Shown: piece after piece, positions 16,355-24,752 of the stretch
Position numbering within the stretch: position 1 is the stretch's first letter
Layout of the letters: the number at the start of each line of letters is the position of its first letter
NCBI GenBank assembly: GCA_050302175.1
Contig: JBNLAN010000016.1
Span: forward strand, 48,477 to 112,476
Length of the DNA: 64,000 bases
Reading direction: 5' to 3'
Source: JBNLAN01 sp050302175
Lineage (GTDB): Bacteria > Pseudomonadota > Zetaproteobacteria > Mariprofundales > Mariprofundaceae
The notes under the pieces: generated by a model
Seen by the model: the letters and a program-made list of their open reading frames with translations, nothing else
What the model was told of the DNA's origin: nothing
Databases searched by the model: none
Made by a program: the position numbers and the translations under genes

Positions 16355-17929
16355 ATGGATGGGGATATCAGAATCATCGGCTCGATTTCCGGAAAACAGG
16401 AAGCGGCATCCTGTATTGCCGCACTACTTACTGCATCCGAGGAAAGCCTGACACATGGCGGAGATTTTACTGGCAAGCCGATCACCAGCATCAAAGCCTC
16501 AGCCACCCACATTCTTAAACTGCATATGGGGGGAGGATTCTCTGACGAAAAGATTGCCACTTCGTGGGTAATGCACAATCTTGAAAAAAATCGCCAGAGC
16601 GGCCTTTACCATCCTGATAAAACATGGTTTCTCATCGAGCAGGATCAAACCTGGCATGCGGGCAACATTACCCCGCGCATGCAACCGTTGCATGTACTAA
16701 TCGAGCAGTGCGGGCCAGCGCAGGCCATGAGCTGGCTCATCAAAGTTTGCAAAATCTATATCTCACACGCAGCCAACTTTCAGGATCGTCTCGATGAAGG
16801 TCTCTCTAATTTCGGATTAGCCGATGATAACCGCCTCTATTATCTCGATGACGACTTCTATACATGGGATCACTTCCTCTCATTCACGCACATGCTTGCC
16901 GGCTGGTTCCGGCACTATTCCGGTAGCTGGCTCGATGAAACAAAGGCGCGGGAACTTGGCAGACAACTATCCTCCATAATCCACGAGGCATTCGACAATA
17001 CTCCCGGCATCGATTCGGTCCATGTTGTCTATGAACACCTCGGTTCACAATTCCTGCATAACCAAGCACAGGTATGTGCCGAGCATTGTCGCCAGGAACT
17101 TATGGAAGCAAGCCACAATGTGCAACCCGAATCGTCACATAAGTCGGACGCGCTGCATCCCCATACAACGGAAGTCAGCACATGGCTGAACGAAGATGAG
17201 CCAATCGGTGTACTCGCTGATGTGCACGCGAATCTTCCAGCATTGCGTGCGGTGCTGGAAGAACTCGATCGACAAAATATCCAAAGAATCATGGTTGCCG
17301 GCGATATTGTCGGTTACGGCCCTCATCCGGCCGAATGCATTGAGTTATTAAGCGAACGCGGCGCAGCTTGCCTGCGTGGCAATCACGACCATATTGTCGG
17401 CACGGGCGTGCCTGTAGCAAGTATGCAGGGAAGCAGGCTCATCGCCGCAGAATGGACCATCAACCATCTTGATGAACATTATAAACGTTGGCTAACTGCG
17501 TTACCGCTTCAATGGCGTTTCCCACCATGGATTGCTATGCATGGGGCACCCATGGACCCGACCTTCTTCAATGCTTATATCTACGACCGCACGGCCGAAC
17601 GCAACCTGCAGTGGTTACAGGCCAACCAGTTCGACTTCTGCCTGCACGGGCACTCTCACTTGCAGGGTATCTACTGGCTTAAACAAGGTAACATTCGCTA
17701 CGGCAAAGGGGCACATGACGCCATCCTGCATAAAACTTCACTCATTTGTCCCGGGTCTGTGGGGCAACCGCGAGGAGGCATTCCGGGGGCGGAATTTGCA
17801 ATTCTTCGCCCAACCTCCCACAAAATACAAATGAGAATCATCGATTATGATCTTGATGAAACCATCCGGGACATGCGACGGCATCGGCTCCCCGGACAAC
17901 TTATGCAACGGTTGCGTAACGGCATATAA
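16355..17929 (+). CDS. Kinase-like domain fused to calcineurin-type metallophosphoesterase
   Basis: The C-terminal half of this 524-residue protein (from about 283) is a YfcE/MJ0936-type metallophosphoesterase with all metal-site motifs: D289-x-H291 (LADVHANL), GD317 (VAGDIVGYGPHP), GN343H344D, MHGAP and HGHSH. The N-terminal half (about 1-220) resembles the aminoglycoside-phosphotransferase/kinase fold. It has a candidate ATP-site lysine K55 (HILKLH), a catalytic-loop-like D147-x4-N152 (DEGLSN) and a metal-binding-like D165-D167 (LYYLDDD). This would pair a kinase and a phosphatase in one chain. An in-frame stop lies just upstream of the ATG at 16355. It ends convergently on the roadblock operon. 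Confidence 0.75.
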   Translation: MDGDIRIIGSISGKQEAASCIAALLTASEESLTHGGDFTGKPITSIKASATHILKLHMGGGFSDEKIATSWVMHNLEKNRQSGLYHPDKTWFLIEQDQTWHAGNITPRMQPLHVLIEQCGPAQAMSWLIKVCKIYISHAANFQDRLDEGLSNFGLADDNRLYYLDDDFYTWDHFLSFTHMLAGWFRHYSGSWLDETKARELGRQLSSIIHEAFDNTPGIDSVHVVYEHLGSQFLHNQAQVCAEHCRQELMEASHNVQPESSHKSDALHPHTTEVSTWLNEDEPIGVLADVHANLPALRAVLEELDRQNIQRIMVAGDIVGYGPHPAECIELLSERGAACLRGNHDHIVGTGVPVASMQGSRLIAAEWTINHLDEHYKRWLTALPLQWRFPPWIAMHGAPMDPTFFNAYIYDRTAERNLQWLQANQFDFCLHGHSHLQGIYWLKQGNIRYGKGAHDAILHKTSLICPGSVGQPRGGIPGAEFAILRPTSHKIQMRIIDYDLDETIRDMRRHRLPGQLMQRLRNGI

Positions 17930-17942
17930 TCTCCCCTCAAAA

Positions 17943-17968
17943 CGAAAAAGGCGGCCCAAGGCCGCCTT
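17943..17968 (-). terminator. Intrinsic terminator between convergent genes
   Basis: A perfect 8-bp stem AAGGCGGC/GCCGCCTT with a five-base loop lies at 17948-17968. On the minus strand it is followed by TTTTTCGTTTT, so it terminates the roadblock operon. On the plus strand the stem is followed by CCCC rather than a T-run, so it would be a weaker stop for the phosphoesterase gene. Confidence 0.8.
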
Positions 17969-17991
17969 CCCCGCTATCACACCCCCTTTGC

Positions 17992-18399
17992 TCAGGGGCA
18001 AAATGGAACCACTTCAACCAGGGCGCGACGCATCGCGGTCCAGCCCATGCCAAGATTGGCCTTTCTGGAAGTGACCATCACAACCAGCGCATTGGGCTTA
18101 TCTTTTGCGATCGCCATAAAATGGTAGGTCGCCTCTGTCGACATCTGCACTTCCTGAATGCTGTTCTTTACTTCTACCCCTCGCTGGGCACTTAAAAGTT
18201 TCTCAACAGTTGATACGGTCTTGCCACGGAACATATCAACCGCTGCAGCTGCCACCGCATCAATGTAGGATTGTGTAAAATATGGAACGGTGTGATACGC
18301 TCCCAGCATCAACCCTGAATCGAGATCAACGACCGAGCAGGCCAAGCCTCCATCCACATCATCAACCAACGTCTTTAATACCTCATTTAGTGTGCTCAT
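17992..18399 (-). CDS. Roadblock/LC7-like protein (third in operon)
   Basis: The 135-residue protein has a roadblock/LC7-like fold: a helix, two strands (GGLACSVVDLDSGLMLGAYH), a long helix (QSYIDAVAAAAVDMFRG), then strands (TYHFMAIAKDKPNALVVMVTS) and a C-terminal helix. Such proteins regulate small GTPases of the MglA/CvnD kind. AGGAG precedes the ATG. It overlaps the previous roadblock gene by 17 bases, which indicates coupled translation. Confidence 0.75.
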   Translation of the reverse strand: MSTLNEVLKTLVDDVDGGLACSVVDLDSGLMLGAYHTVPYFTQSYIDAVAAAAVDMFRGKTVSTVEKLLSAQRGVEVKNSIQEVQMSTEATYHFMAIAKDKPNALVVMVTSRKANLGMGWTAMRRALVEVVPFCP

Positions 18400-18883
18400 G
18401 CGCGCTCCTGTTCTTCATTTCGATCATTTCATTTTTGACTCGCTCTAACAATGCTTCCGGGTTATTCAGAATATCGAGACCCCTGATCTCCTCCCCAAAG
18501 CGTTTGGTTGCCCTGTTAATCGAATTTGCAGTCCGGCGAGCCGCGGTTAATACCAGGCCAACGTTGATTTCCGCCTTACCGATCACAGTAAGAATTAGCC
18601 CTCCGGCATGTAGAAGTACAAGGGTGCTGGATTCAGCCTGACTGATCACATTGTCGACCAGCGCCTTGCCAGCCTGCCCGGCCAGTGCATCGGCAAGCGA
18701 TAACAACGATGAACTCATGGCGGCAATAGAGTCCGGCTCGATACTTGCGTCGGTGGAAGCACTGGTAACCAGCAAGCCATCCTGTGAGGACAGCACAGCC
18801 CCGGCAATCATATCCGACTCTGTTACCAAATTACTTAATTCTCGTTCGCAGATTGAAACATCCTGATCGGTGAGCTTAATCAT
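18383..18883 (-). CDS. Roadblock/LC7-domain protein (MglB/CvnB-like)
   Basis: This 166-residue protein is the clearest roadblock/LC7 member of the three. It has IAGAVLSSQDGLLVTSAS, SIAAMSSSLLSLADALAG, STLVLLHAGGLILTVIGK and NVGLVLTAARR in the canonical order, with a charged helical C-terminal extension of about 40 residues (from 125). MglB/CvnB-type roadblock dimers act as GTPase-activating or scaffold partners; the GTPase at 14888-15445 is the obvious candidate. The ribosome-binding site is GAGGGG. Confidence 0.85.
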   Translation of the reverse strand: MIKLTDQDVSICERELSNLVTESDMIAGAVLSSQDGLLVTSASTDASIEPDSIAAMSSSLLSLADALAGQAGKALVDNVISQAESSTLVLLHAGGLILTVIGKAEINVGLVLTAARRTANSINRATKRFGEEIRGLDILNNPEALLERVKNEMIEMKNRSAHEHTK

Positions 18884-18953
18884 GTGCCATACCCCTCTGC
18901 ACTTCCAGTTGATAAAGCTTCTTTAGCAAACCTTGTGCCGAACACGCATTGTC

Positions 18954-19316
18954 TCATATTAGCACGGCCAGTTTGCCACACACATCACTAAGAAGCTGTG
19001 CGGCCTTTGAGGGCACTCTGACAGTAGCCACCAGCAAAATAAAGTGGCTTTCACCTGCATCGAACCCCCTGAGCAACAAGGCATGCGGCCCCCCTTTCGG
19101 AACAATGCACACGATTCCTAACCCGGCCTCCATTCCTGAGGCATTGGCTATCTGTTCGCCGCGACGAACCCATTCGGGCAATAGCGCCGCCAGCTCAAAC
19201 TGTTCGGCGGTACCGGATTGACACACAGCAAGGCCCTCCGTGTTAATAATGGACATCCAGACAAAGTCATTCGTCCGACGCGTCTCTTCCAGAAACTGCT
19301 CGACTTTCAACTCCAT
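18954..19316 (-). CDS. Divergent roadblock/LC7-like protein (first in operon)
   Basis: The 120-residue product has the roadblock pattern in weaker form: DFVWMSIINTEGLAVCQSG, a central helix (LAALLPEWVRRGEQIANASG), strands with GIVCIVPKGGPHALLLRG and HFILLVATVRVPS, and a final helix. It has a strong purine-rich ribosome-binding site. It is the first gene of a three-gene roadblock operon (gap of 70 bp to the next) and is divergent from the cyclic-nucleotide-binding-fold gene at 19445. Confidence 0.65.
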   Translation of the reverse strand: MELKVEQFLEETRRTNDFVWMSIINTEGLAVCQSGTAEQFELAALLPEWVRRGEQIANASGMEAGLGIVCIVPKGGPHALLLRGFDAGESHFILLVATVRVPSKAAQLLSDVCGKLAVLI

Positions 19317-19444
19317 TGCTTACCCTCTCCCTCTTTACTACTATCGATACACAGAGGCTGTGAACATGGTTTATCGTCCGGCTTGCCGATCAAGTCAACC
19401 ATTCTCAAAAAGATTTTGGGACAGCCCGTCAACAAGGAGCAAGA

Positions 19445-20533
19445 TTGGTACCGATGGAGCTTGAACAACTGAAAGAGATGGCCGAGCTTCATCCTGGCAA
19501 TCCGCGTATCCTCAGAGAGTATGCCGATGCCTTGATGGGAGCAGGGCATATCATACACTCTCGTCGCATCATTCAGCGTTTGTTCCGCCGTCTGACCAAC
19601 ACCGCCCGTACGGAAGAGGCGCATGAACTCATGGAGACTTATGGCAAGTGGGTTTGCGGTGAGGAGGAGACGCTACGCAGCCTCGGCGATGGCCCTTTCC
19701 TGTTGTTAAATGATAAGCAGGCGCAAGATGGATTACTCAAACGCAGCCGGAGAAAAAGACTCAAGGAGGGTGAAGTTCTGTTCCGGGCCGGCGAGCCTTC
19801 AGATGCAATGTACCTGGTGCTTGAAGGTGAACTTGCCATTTTCCTGTCATCCGGACACCAGACATCGGGCCCCACTCTGCTCAATCTGGTCAGACGAGGG
19901 GACTTGGTTGGAATGAGTGTACTGATTAAGGATCGTGCCGTACGTACCGCCGATGTGTTTGCCAACAGCAATGCCCTGGTACTTCAGTTCAATGCGCAAC
20001 AGGCGCGCGAGGCATTGGCACGATACCCTGAACTGGAATCCCTGATTGAAGAAGAAGGCACCTTGCGAGAGAGAATCACGGGTCTGGGGCATAACCCGGC
20101 ATTCCTTCGTATTCCGCTCTCGGAGCGAATTGTCATCGCCGAACAAACGACAGTGATGCGAATTCACACCCCCCAGATACTTAAAGAGGAGAATCAGGTG
20201 TGTCCGTTTGCCGCGGTTATCCTCTCAGGTGAAGTCGAGTGTTACTTCCAGCTGGGAGGTAAGCAGCATTACTCCGGAAGCCTTTATTCCGGTTCCTTGA
20301 TCGGGGCCGAAAAAGTACTTGGTAACCCCCCAACTCCCAACCAGCTCGTTGCCAAAACCGGCACATCATTGCTGACCATCCCCAGGGATGTGCTCGAAGA
20401 TATCGCCGACGCATCACCGGAATTTTTACAGACAGCGAAAGAGATTGCCGAACAACAAGCCTTCCAGGACAACGAAACGGTTCGCGTCCTCCATAAGCAA
20501 CAAGCCTCAAGGGATAGTAAAGATGACGGATGA
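19445..20533 (+). CDS. Double cyclic-nucleotide-binding-fold (CRP-like sensor) protein, no DNA-binding domain
   Basis: The 362-residue protein starts with a TPR-like helical region (about 1-70). Two cNMP-binding-type beta-barrels follow: the first at about 95-205 (LKEGEVLFRAGEPSDAMYLVLEGELAIF, RRGDLVGMSVLI), the second at about 240-335 (ILKEENQVCPFAAVILSGEVECYF). Neither has the full RxA phosphate-binding signature, so a ligand is uncertain. No helix-turn-helix is present. A TTG start at 19445 is placed five bases after GGAG; the ATG at 19454 is too far from it. It overlaps the globin gene by 11 bp. Confidence 0.75.
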   Translation: MVPMELEQLKEMAELHPGNPRILREYADALMGAGHIIHSRRIIQRLFRRLTNTARTEEAHELMETYGKWVCGEEETLRSLGDGPFLLLNDKQAQDGLLKRSRRKRLKEGEVLFRAGEPSDAMYLVLEGELAIFLSSGHQTSGPTLLNLVRRGDLVGMSVLIKDRAVRTADVFANSNALVLQFNAQQAREALARYPELESLIEEEGTLRERITGLGHNPAFLRIPLSERIVIAEQTTVMRIHTPQILKEENQVCPFAAVILSGEVECYFQLGGKQHYSGSLYSGSLIGAEKVLGNPPTPNQLVAKTGTSLLTIPRDVLEDIADASPEFLQTAKEIAEQQAFQDNETVRVLHKQQASRDSKDDG

Positions 20534-21428
20534 AGAGTTGCATCAGCAGGGTAAACACCGGGAAATGGTCCGTGAGCATATTGAAATGCTTATGCCAATG
20601 ATGAGCTCGCTACATACCAAATTCTATACGCACCTTTTCCTGATCGATCCTGCGCAAGCGACGGTATTCAATGGTAGTGCCGTCGCTCTGAACAGAAAGT
20701 TCATCAATATGATGGCGACATTCAGAAGCATCCGGCATCTCGAAAAGATGCATACAACGATTGAACACCTGAGCCAAAGGCATGTGACATACGGACTCCA
20801 GCCAGAACACATCGAGCCCTTCGGAAAGGCTTTAATCGCAGCGCTTTCGGAACAACTCGGCGATCAATTCACCGACGAACTTCGTACGGCATGGATTAGC
20901 ACTTACGATCAGGTCACGTCCATTATGAAAAGTTCCATACGGCAACACCCTGAGTGGCTGGCAAGCCAACCGGAAAAAGAGACCATGCATCTCGATGCCG
21001 GACTGCTCGAGGCGATCGGAGATACGGAGATCGTGCGTAATGTACATACCCGTTTCTATAACGAGATTTTCGAGGACGAATGGCTGGGGCAATTCTTCTA
21101 CGGCAAAAGCAAAGAGGCCCTGATCAGCAAGCAAACCAATTTTATGGTAGCCTGTTTCGGCGGTCCGAACCACTATCGCGGTGAGCCGCCGGCGCTGGCG
21201 CATATGCATATGCTGATAACTGAAGAGATGGCCCTCGAGCGTGAAAAGATTCTTCGCAAAGCCATTCTTGCTGAAGGCCTGGATGAAGAAATCGCCAAGC
21301 GCTGGCTGAAGGTCGACCGTTCGTTCTGGCCTGCCATTAACAAACAGGGAATCAATGAATGCGTAACAAAATGTTTTGGTCAGGCGCCAGCCACGGCAAA
21401 AAAGCCGACGAACTATCGTCCGCGTTAA
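20523..21428 (+). CDS. Tandem globin: flavohaemoglobin-type globin plus truncated haemoglobin
   Basis: The 301-residue protein has two globin domains. Residues about 15-142 match flavohaemoglobin-type globins: HTKFYTHLF in the B helix region and proximal His87 in SQRHVTYGLQPEHIEPFGKALI, then AWISTYDQV. Residues about 155-280 match truncated haemoglobins: VHTRFYNEIFEDEWLGQFF, GGPNHYRG, and proximal His227 in AHMHMLITEE. Haem binding and O2/NO sensing or scavenging are expected. The ATG at 20523 lies within the upstream CNBD-fold gene, so the two are translationally coupled. There is no reductase domain, which suggests a sensor or ligand carrier rather than an NO dioxygenase. Confidence 0.8.
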   Translation: MTDEELHQQGKHREMVREHIEMLMPMMSSLHTKFYTHLFLIDPAQATVFNGSAVALNRKFINMMATFRSIRHLEKMHTTIEHLSQRHVTYGLQPEHIEPFGKALIAALSEQLGDQFTDELRTAWISTYDQVTSIMKSSIRQHPEWLASQPEKETMHLDAGLLEAIGDTEIVRNVHTRFYNEIFEDEWLGQFFYGKSKEALISKQTNFMVACFGGPNHYRGEPPALAHMHMLITEEMALEREKILRKAILAEGLDEEIAKRWLKVDRSFWPAINKQGINECVTKCFGQAPATAKKPTNYRPR

Positions 21429-21438
21429 ATCCCTTCCT

Positions 21439-21906
21439 GTGAATACCGATCTTACCATGATGCAGAAAGCGCTGCGACAGGCAGAGCTCGCCGCTGAATC
21501 GGGCGAAGTTCCGGTCGGTGCCGTGCTGATACTGAACGACGGGCGTGAATTCGCTGCACATAATGCCCCGATCTCCCTGCACGATGCATCGGCACACGCC
21601 GAAATGCGCGTCATCCGCGCTGCCTGTACGGCAGTCCAAAACTATCGCCTTACCGGTGCAACGCTTTATGTCACGCTGGAGCCCTGTACGATGTGCGCCG
21701 GGCTGATCGTGCACGCACGTATCCGGCGTGTCGTCTACGGTGCTGCAGACCCCAAAGCGGGAGCTGTGGAGTCGTTATCGCAAGTGCTCCACGATACTCG
21801 TTTGAATCACCAACCCGAGGTCTTGGGCGGTATCATGGCGGAAGAGTGCAGCAGTTTACTAAAATCTTTCTTTCGCAAACGCAGACATGCTCCAGCACCG
21901 GAATGA
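21439..21906 (+). CDS. tadA: tRNA-specific adenosine deaminase
   Basis: TadA converts A34 to inosine in tRNA-Arg. The 155-residue protein has the deaminase zinc site H53-A-E55 (SAHAEMRVIRAA) and PCTMC (C83, C86) with the expected C-terminal helix ending FFRKRR. I chose the GTG at 21439, which leaves a normal short N-terminus ahead of MMQKALRQAELAAE; an ATG at 21457 is possible. It follows the globin gene by 10 bp. Confidence 0.93.
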   Translation: MNTDLTMMQKALRQAELAAESGEVPVGAVLILNDGREFAAHNAPISLHDASAHAEMRVIRAACTAVQNYRLTGATLYVTLEPCTMCAGLIVHARIRRVVYGAADPKAGAVESLSQVLHDTRLNHQPEVLGGIMAEECSSLLKSFFRKRRHAPAPE

Positions 21907-21982
21907 TTTTACTTATCACTGCGTCTATGATCAGTGGTAGGCGCAGGCAGTAATATTAACGCACAAATTGGAAGGAGTGGGG

Positions 21983-24724
21983 ATGCTTTATCAGTCGGTC
22001 AAACAGTTCAGCACTAAGAAGGTGCTACAGGCCTCGCCGGACAAAGAGCTCTCCGCTGCCATTGCAATAATGAACAGCGACAAGGTATCCAGCATCATTA
22101 TTTGCGAAAATCATAAGCCGGTTGGAATCGTAACAACACGGGATATTCCCGGCATTCTGCTCAGAAACAGGGATGCCCTGCACCGCCCCATATCCGAAAG
22201 CATGACGCAGCCGCTTATCACAATCGATGCCGGTTACTCTCTGATGGAGGCACTGGACATAATGACCAGTAAAGGCATCCGTCATATTCCGATTGTTGAT
22301 AAAAAGGGGAAACTCGAAGCATTAATTACCGAAACCGATATTATGGATGCTGTCGGCACGACCGACCTGATGCGCAACCAGAGTACCGCCGACATCATGA
22401 TCACCGATGTCGTCACAATCATGCCCGATACGCAACTGCTCGCCGCAATCGAAACGATCGCCGATAAGAGAATTGGCAGCCTTGTCGTCGTCGATAAAAA
22501 ATATCGCCCACTCGGTGTCATCACTGAGCGCGATATCCCCGAACTACTCGGCAAGGAGATACCGCTAACCACGCCGCTGCTCGATATCATGCACCCTGTT
22601 CAATTGACTTCACCGGATACCATCGCACATGAGGCGTTGCAGCAGATGCTATCCACAAAAAGTATCTATCTGGGTGTTGTCGACAAAAAGGAGCGGCTTT
22701 GCGGCCTGCTTTCCCGCTCTTGTTTTTTTCAGAATATCACCAGATATCTGATCCGGGAGTTGGTGGAGAGCAATCGTAAACTGAAAAAAGCACTCGGCAA
22801 CATCGAGAAAGACCTGACGCAAAAAGAGATGCTGGAAATCGAAAAGTTTTATCTGGCAATGGTTCACTCCTCGCCCAATGGGATTCTGCTGATACACAAC
22901 AATAATATCACCTTTGCCAATCGCACTGCCCTGGAGCTTTTCGGCGCAGAAAAGGATCGCGAACTGCTTGGTAAAAATCTGCTCGACATGGTGAAAAACA
23001 AAGGCGACACATCCGGGCTTGTCGGCCTGCTATCGGAGCCGGGAAAACACCTCTCCAGCGATCTTCAGAAAATCGAGTTAAAAACCCTGGGGCAGAAACG
23101 CTTCACAGCGAAAATCACCCGCACAACCATCCCGTTAGGTCAAACCATCATGCTGACGTTCCAGGATATCACCGCCAGCATCAAGGCGGAGGAGCGATTA
23201 CGGAAACTGTCGCAAGCGATCGAACAAGCTGCCGAAGCAATCCTGATCACCAATCGCGACGGTGAGATCGAATATATCAACCCGGCCTTTACCAGACTCA
23301 CCGGATATACGGTAGAAGAGGCCATCGGCATGAATCCCCGGATTCTCAAAAGCGGCAAGCAGCCGACTGGCTATTATGAAAAGCTCTGGGAAACGATTCT
23401 TTCCGGTGGTATCTGGCAAGGCAAACTGATCGAGCGGCGCAAGGACGGCACTTTCTACCCTGCCACCCAAACCATTTCGCCTATTCGGGATGAGGAAGGC
23501 AATATCACGCACTTTGTTGGCATTCATACCGACCTGACTGAAAAGCATCGGCTGGAGGAGCAATTCTATCATGCCCAAAAGATGGAGGCGCTTGGAACGC
23601 TAGTCTCAGGTATCGCTCATGACTTCAACAACATGCTGGCAATCATGACAGGGAATTTATTCATCGCGAAAATGGAAATCCCCGAACAATTCACTCTCGC
23701 ACACGAAAAAATAGACACTGTGGAAGAAGTAGCATTTACCGCCTCCGACCTCATCACCCATCTACTTGCCTTTTCACGCAAAACGACGATCGATCGCCAG
23801 CCCATCGCTATAGGACCTTTCCTGAAGGAGACCATCAAAATTCTGCGTTCAAGCATCCCAAACAATATCGAAATTCGCTCGCACATCGAAGAGACCCAGC
23901 TCCTGCTGGAAGCCGACCCGGTTCAGCTCCAGCAAATCATCATGAACCTGACCAACAATGCCAGAGATGCTTTGGAAGAAACCGCTTCACCTGCAATCCA
24001 TTTTGGCCTGACCCACTACCAGCCAGACGAATCATTTCTGCAACTGCATCCGGAAATCGCGAGCGCCCCCATGGCCTGTCTGACCGTTGCAGACAATGGC
24101 ATGGGTATCTCCGCTGCAAACCGGCAACATATTTTCACCCCATTCTTTTCAACCAAGGGGCCCGACAAAGGGTCGGGGCTCGGGCTGGCTATGGTATACG
24201 GCGCCGTTCAATCGCATGGAGGTGTCATTGACGTCTTTTCAAAGGAAGGGGAAGGCACCGAATTTCGTATTTATCTGCCCTTGATTGAAGAGCAATCGAC
24301 CACCCTGCCTGAAAATCTGACTGAAATTTATGCCAAGGAGGCGGAAACGGGGATTGGGAAAACTGTCCTCTTCGTCGACGATGAGAGTGCTCTGCGCACC
24401 ACCGCACCGAGGATTCTGGAAAGCTTTGGGTATGAGGTGCTGGTCGCACAAAACGGAAAAGAAGCGGTCTCTATCTACGAGGAACGCATGCACGATATCG
24501 ATATCGTTGTCATGGACATTGTCATGCCTGTGATGGGCGGCAAAGAGGCCGCTGCCGCCATGCTCAAATTAAACCCAAAGGCACGTATTCTTTTCGCCAG
24601 TGGCTTTGACCCCGATGAAGGGCACCGGGGGCAACCTGATACCATCGCCAAAATACCACTGATCCGGAAACCATTCCAGGCTAGCCGGCTACAGGCGGCG
24701 ATCCGCAAAGTACTGGCAGGTTAA
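21983..24724 (+). CDS. Hybrid sensor histidine kinase with four CBS domains, two PAS domains and a receiver
   Basis: The 913-residue soluble kinase begins with four CBS repeats (about residues 5-260; for example SSIIICENHKPVGIVTTRDI and GIRHIPIVDKKGKLEALITETDI). These are followed by a coiled linker, PAS1 (about 280-395), PAS2 with PAC (about 400-520), and HisKA with its H-box (MEALGTLVSGIAHDFNNML). HATPase_c (NNARDALEE, DNGMGI, GSGLGLAMVYG) and a C-terminal receiver (VLFVDDES, MDIVMPVMGG, IRKPF) complete it. GGAAGGAG precedes the ATG at 21983. CBS input suggests adenylate or energy-charge sensing. It is a paralogue of the kinase at 42623-45190. Confidence 0.9.
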   Translation: MLYQSVKQFSTKKVLQASPDKELSAAIAIMNSDKVSSIIICENHKPVGIVTTRDIPGILLRNRDALHRPISESMTQPLITIDAGYSLMEALDIMTSKGIRHIPIVDKKGKLEALITETDIMDAVGTTDLMRNQSTADIMITDVVTIMPDTQLLAAIETIADKRIGSLVVVDKKYRPLGVITERDIPELLGKEIPLTTPLLDIMHPVQLTSPDTIAHEALQQMLSTKSIYLGVVDKKERLCGLLSRSCFFQNITRYLIRELVESNRKLKKALGNIEKDLTQKEMLEIEKFYLAMVHSSPNGILLIHNNNITFANRTALELFGAEKDRELLGKNLLDMVKNKGDTSGLVGLLSEPGKHLSSDLQKIELKTLGQKRFTAKITRTTIPLGQTIMLTFQDITASIKAEERLRKLSQAIEQAAEAILITNRDGEIEYINPAFTRLTGYTVEEAIGMNPRILKSGKQPTGYYEKLWETILSGGIWQGKLIERRKDGTFYPATQTISPIRDEEGNITHFVGIHTDLTEKHRLEEQFYHAQKMEALGTLVSGIAHDFNNMLAIMTGNLFIAKMEIPEQFTLAHEKIDTVEEVAFTASDLITHLLAFSRKTTIDRQPIAIGPFLKETIKILRSSIPNNIEIRSHIEETQLLLEADPVQLQQIIMNLTNNARDALEETASPAIHFGLTHYQPDESFLQLHPEIASAPMACLTVADNGMGISAANRQHIFTPFFSTKGPDKGSGLGLAMVYGAVQSHGGVIDVFSKEGEGTEFRIYLPLIEEQSTTLPENLTEIYAKEAETGIGKTVLFVDDESALRTTAPRILESFGYEVLVAQNGKEAVSIYEERMHDIDIVVMDIVMPVMGGKEAAAAMLKLNPKARILFASGFDPDEGHRGQPDTIAKIPLIRKPFQASRLQAAIRKVLAG

Positions 24725-24752
24725 TCCCTGCTCCCCGCAGCAGCAGATCCGA

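Noticed and set aside
20832..21614. 260-residue minus-strand ORF
   Set aside because: It spans the antisense of the globin and tadA genes, both of which have intact motifs.
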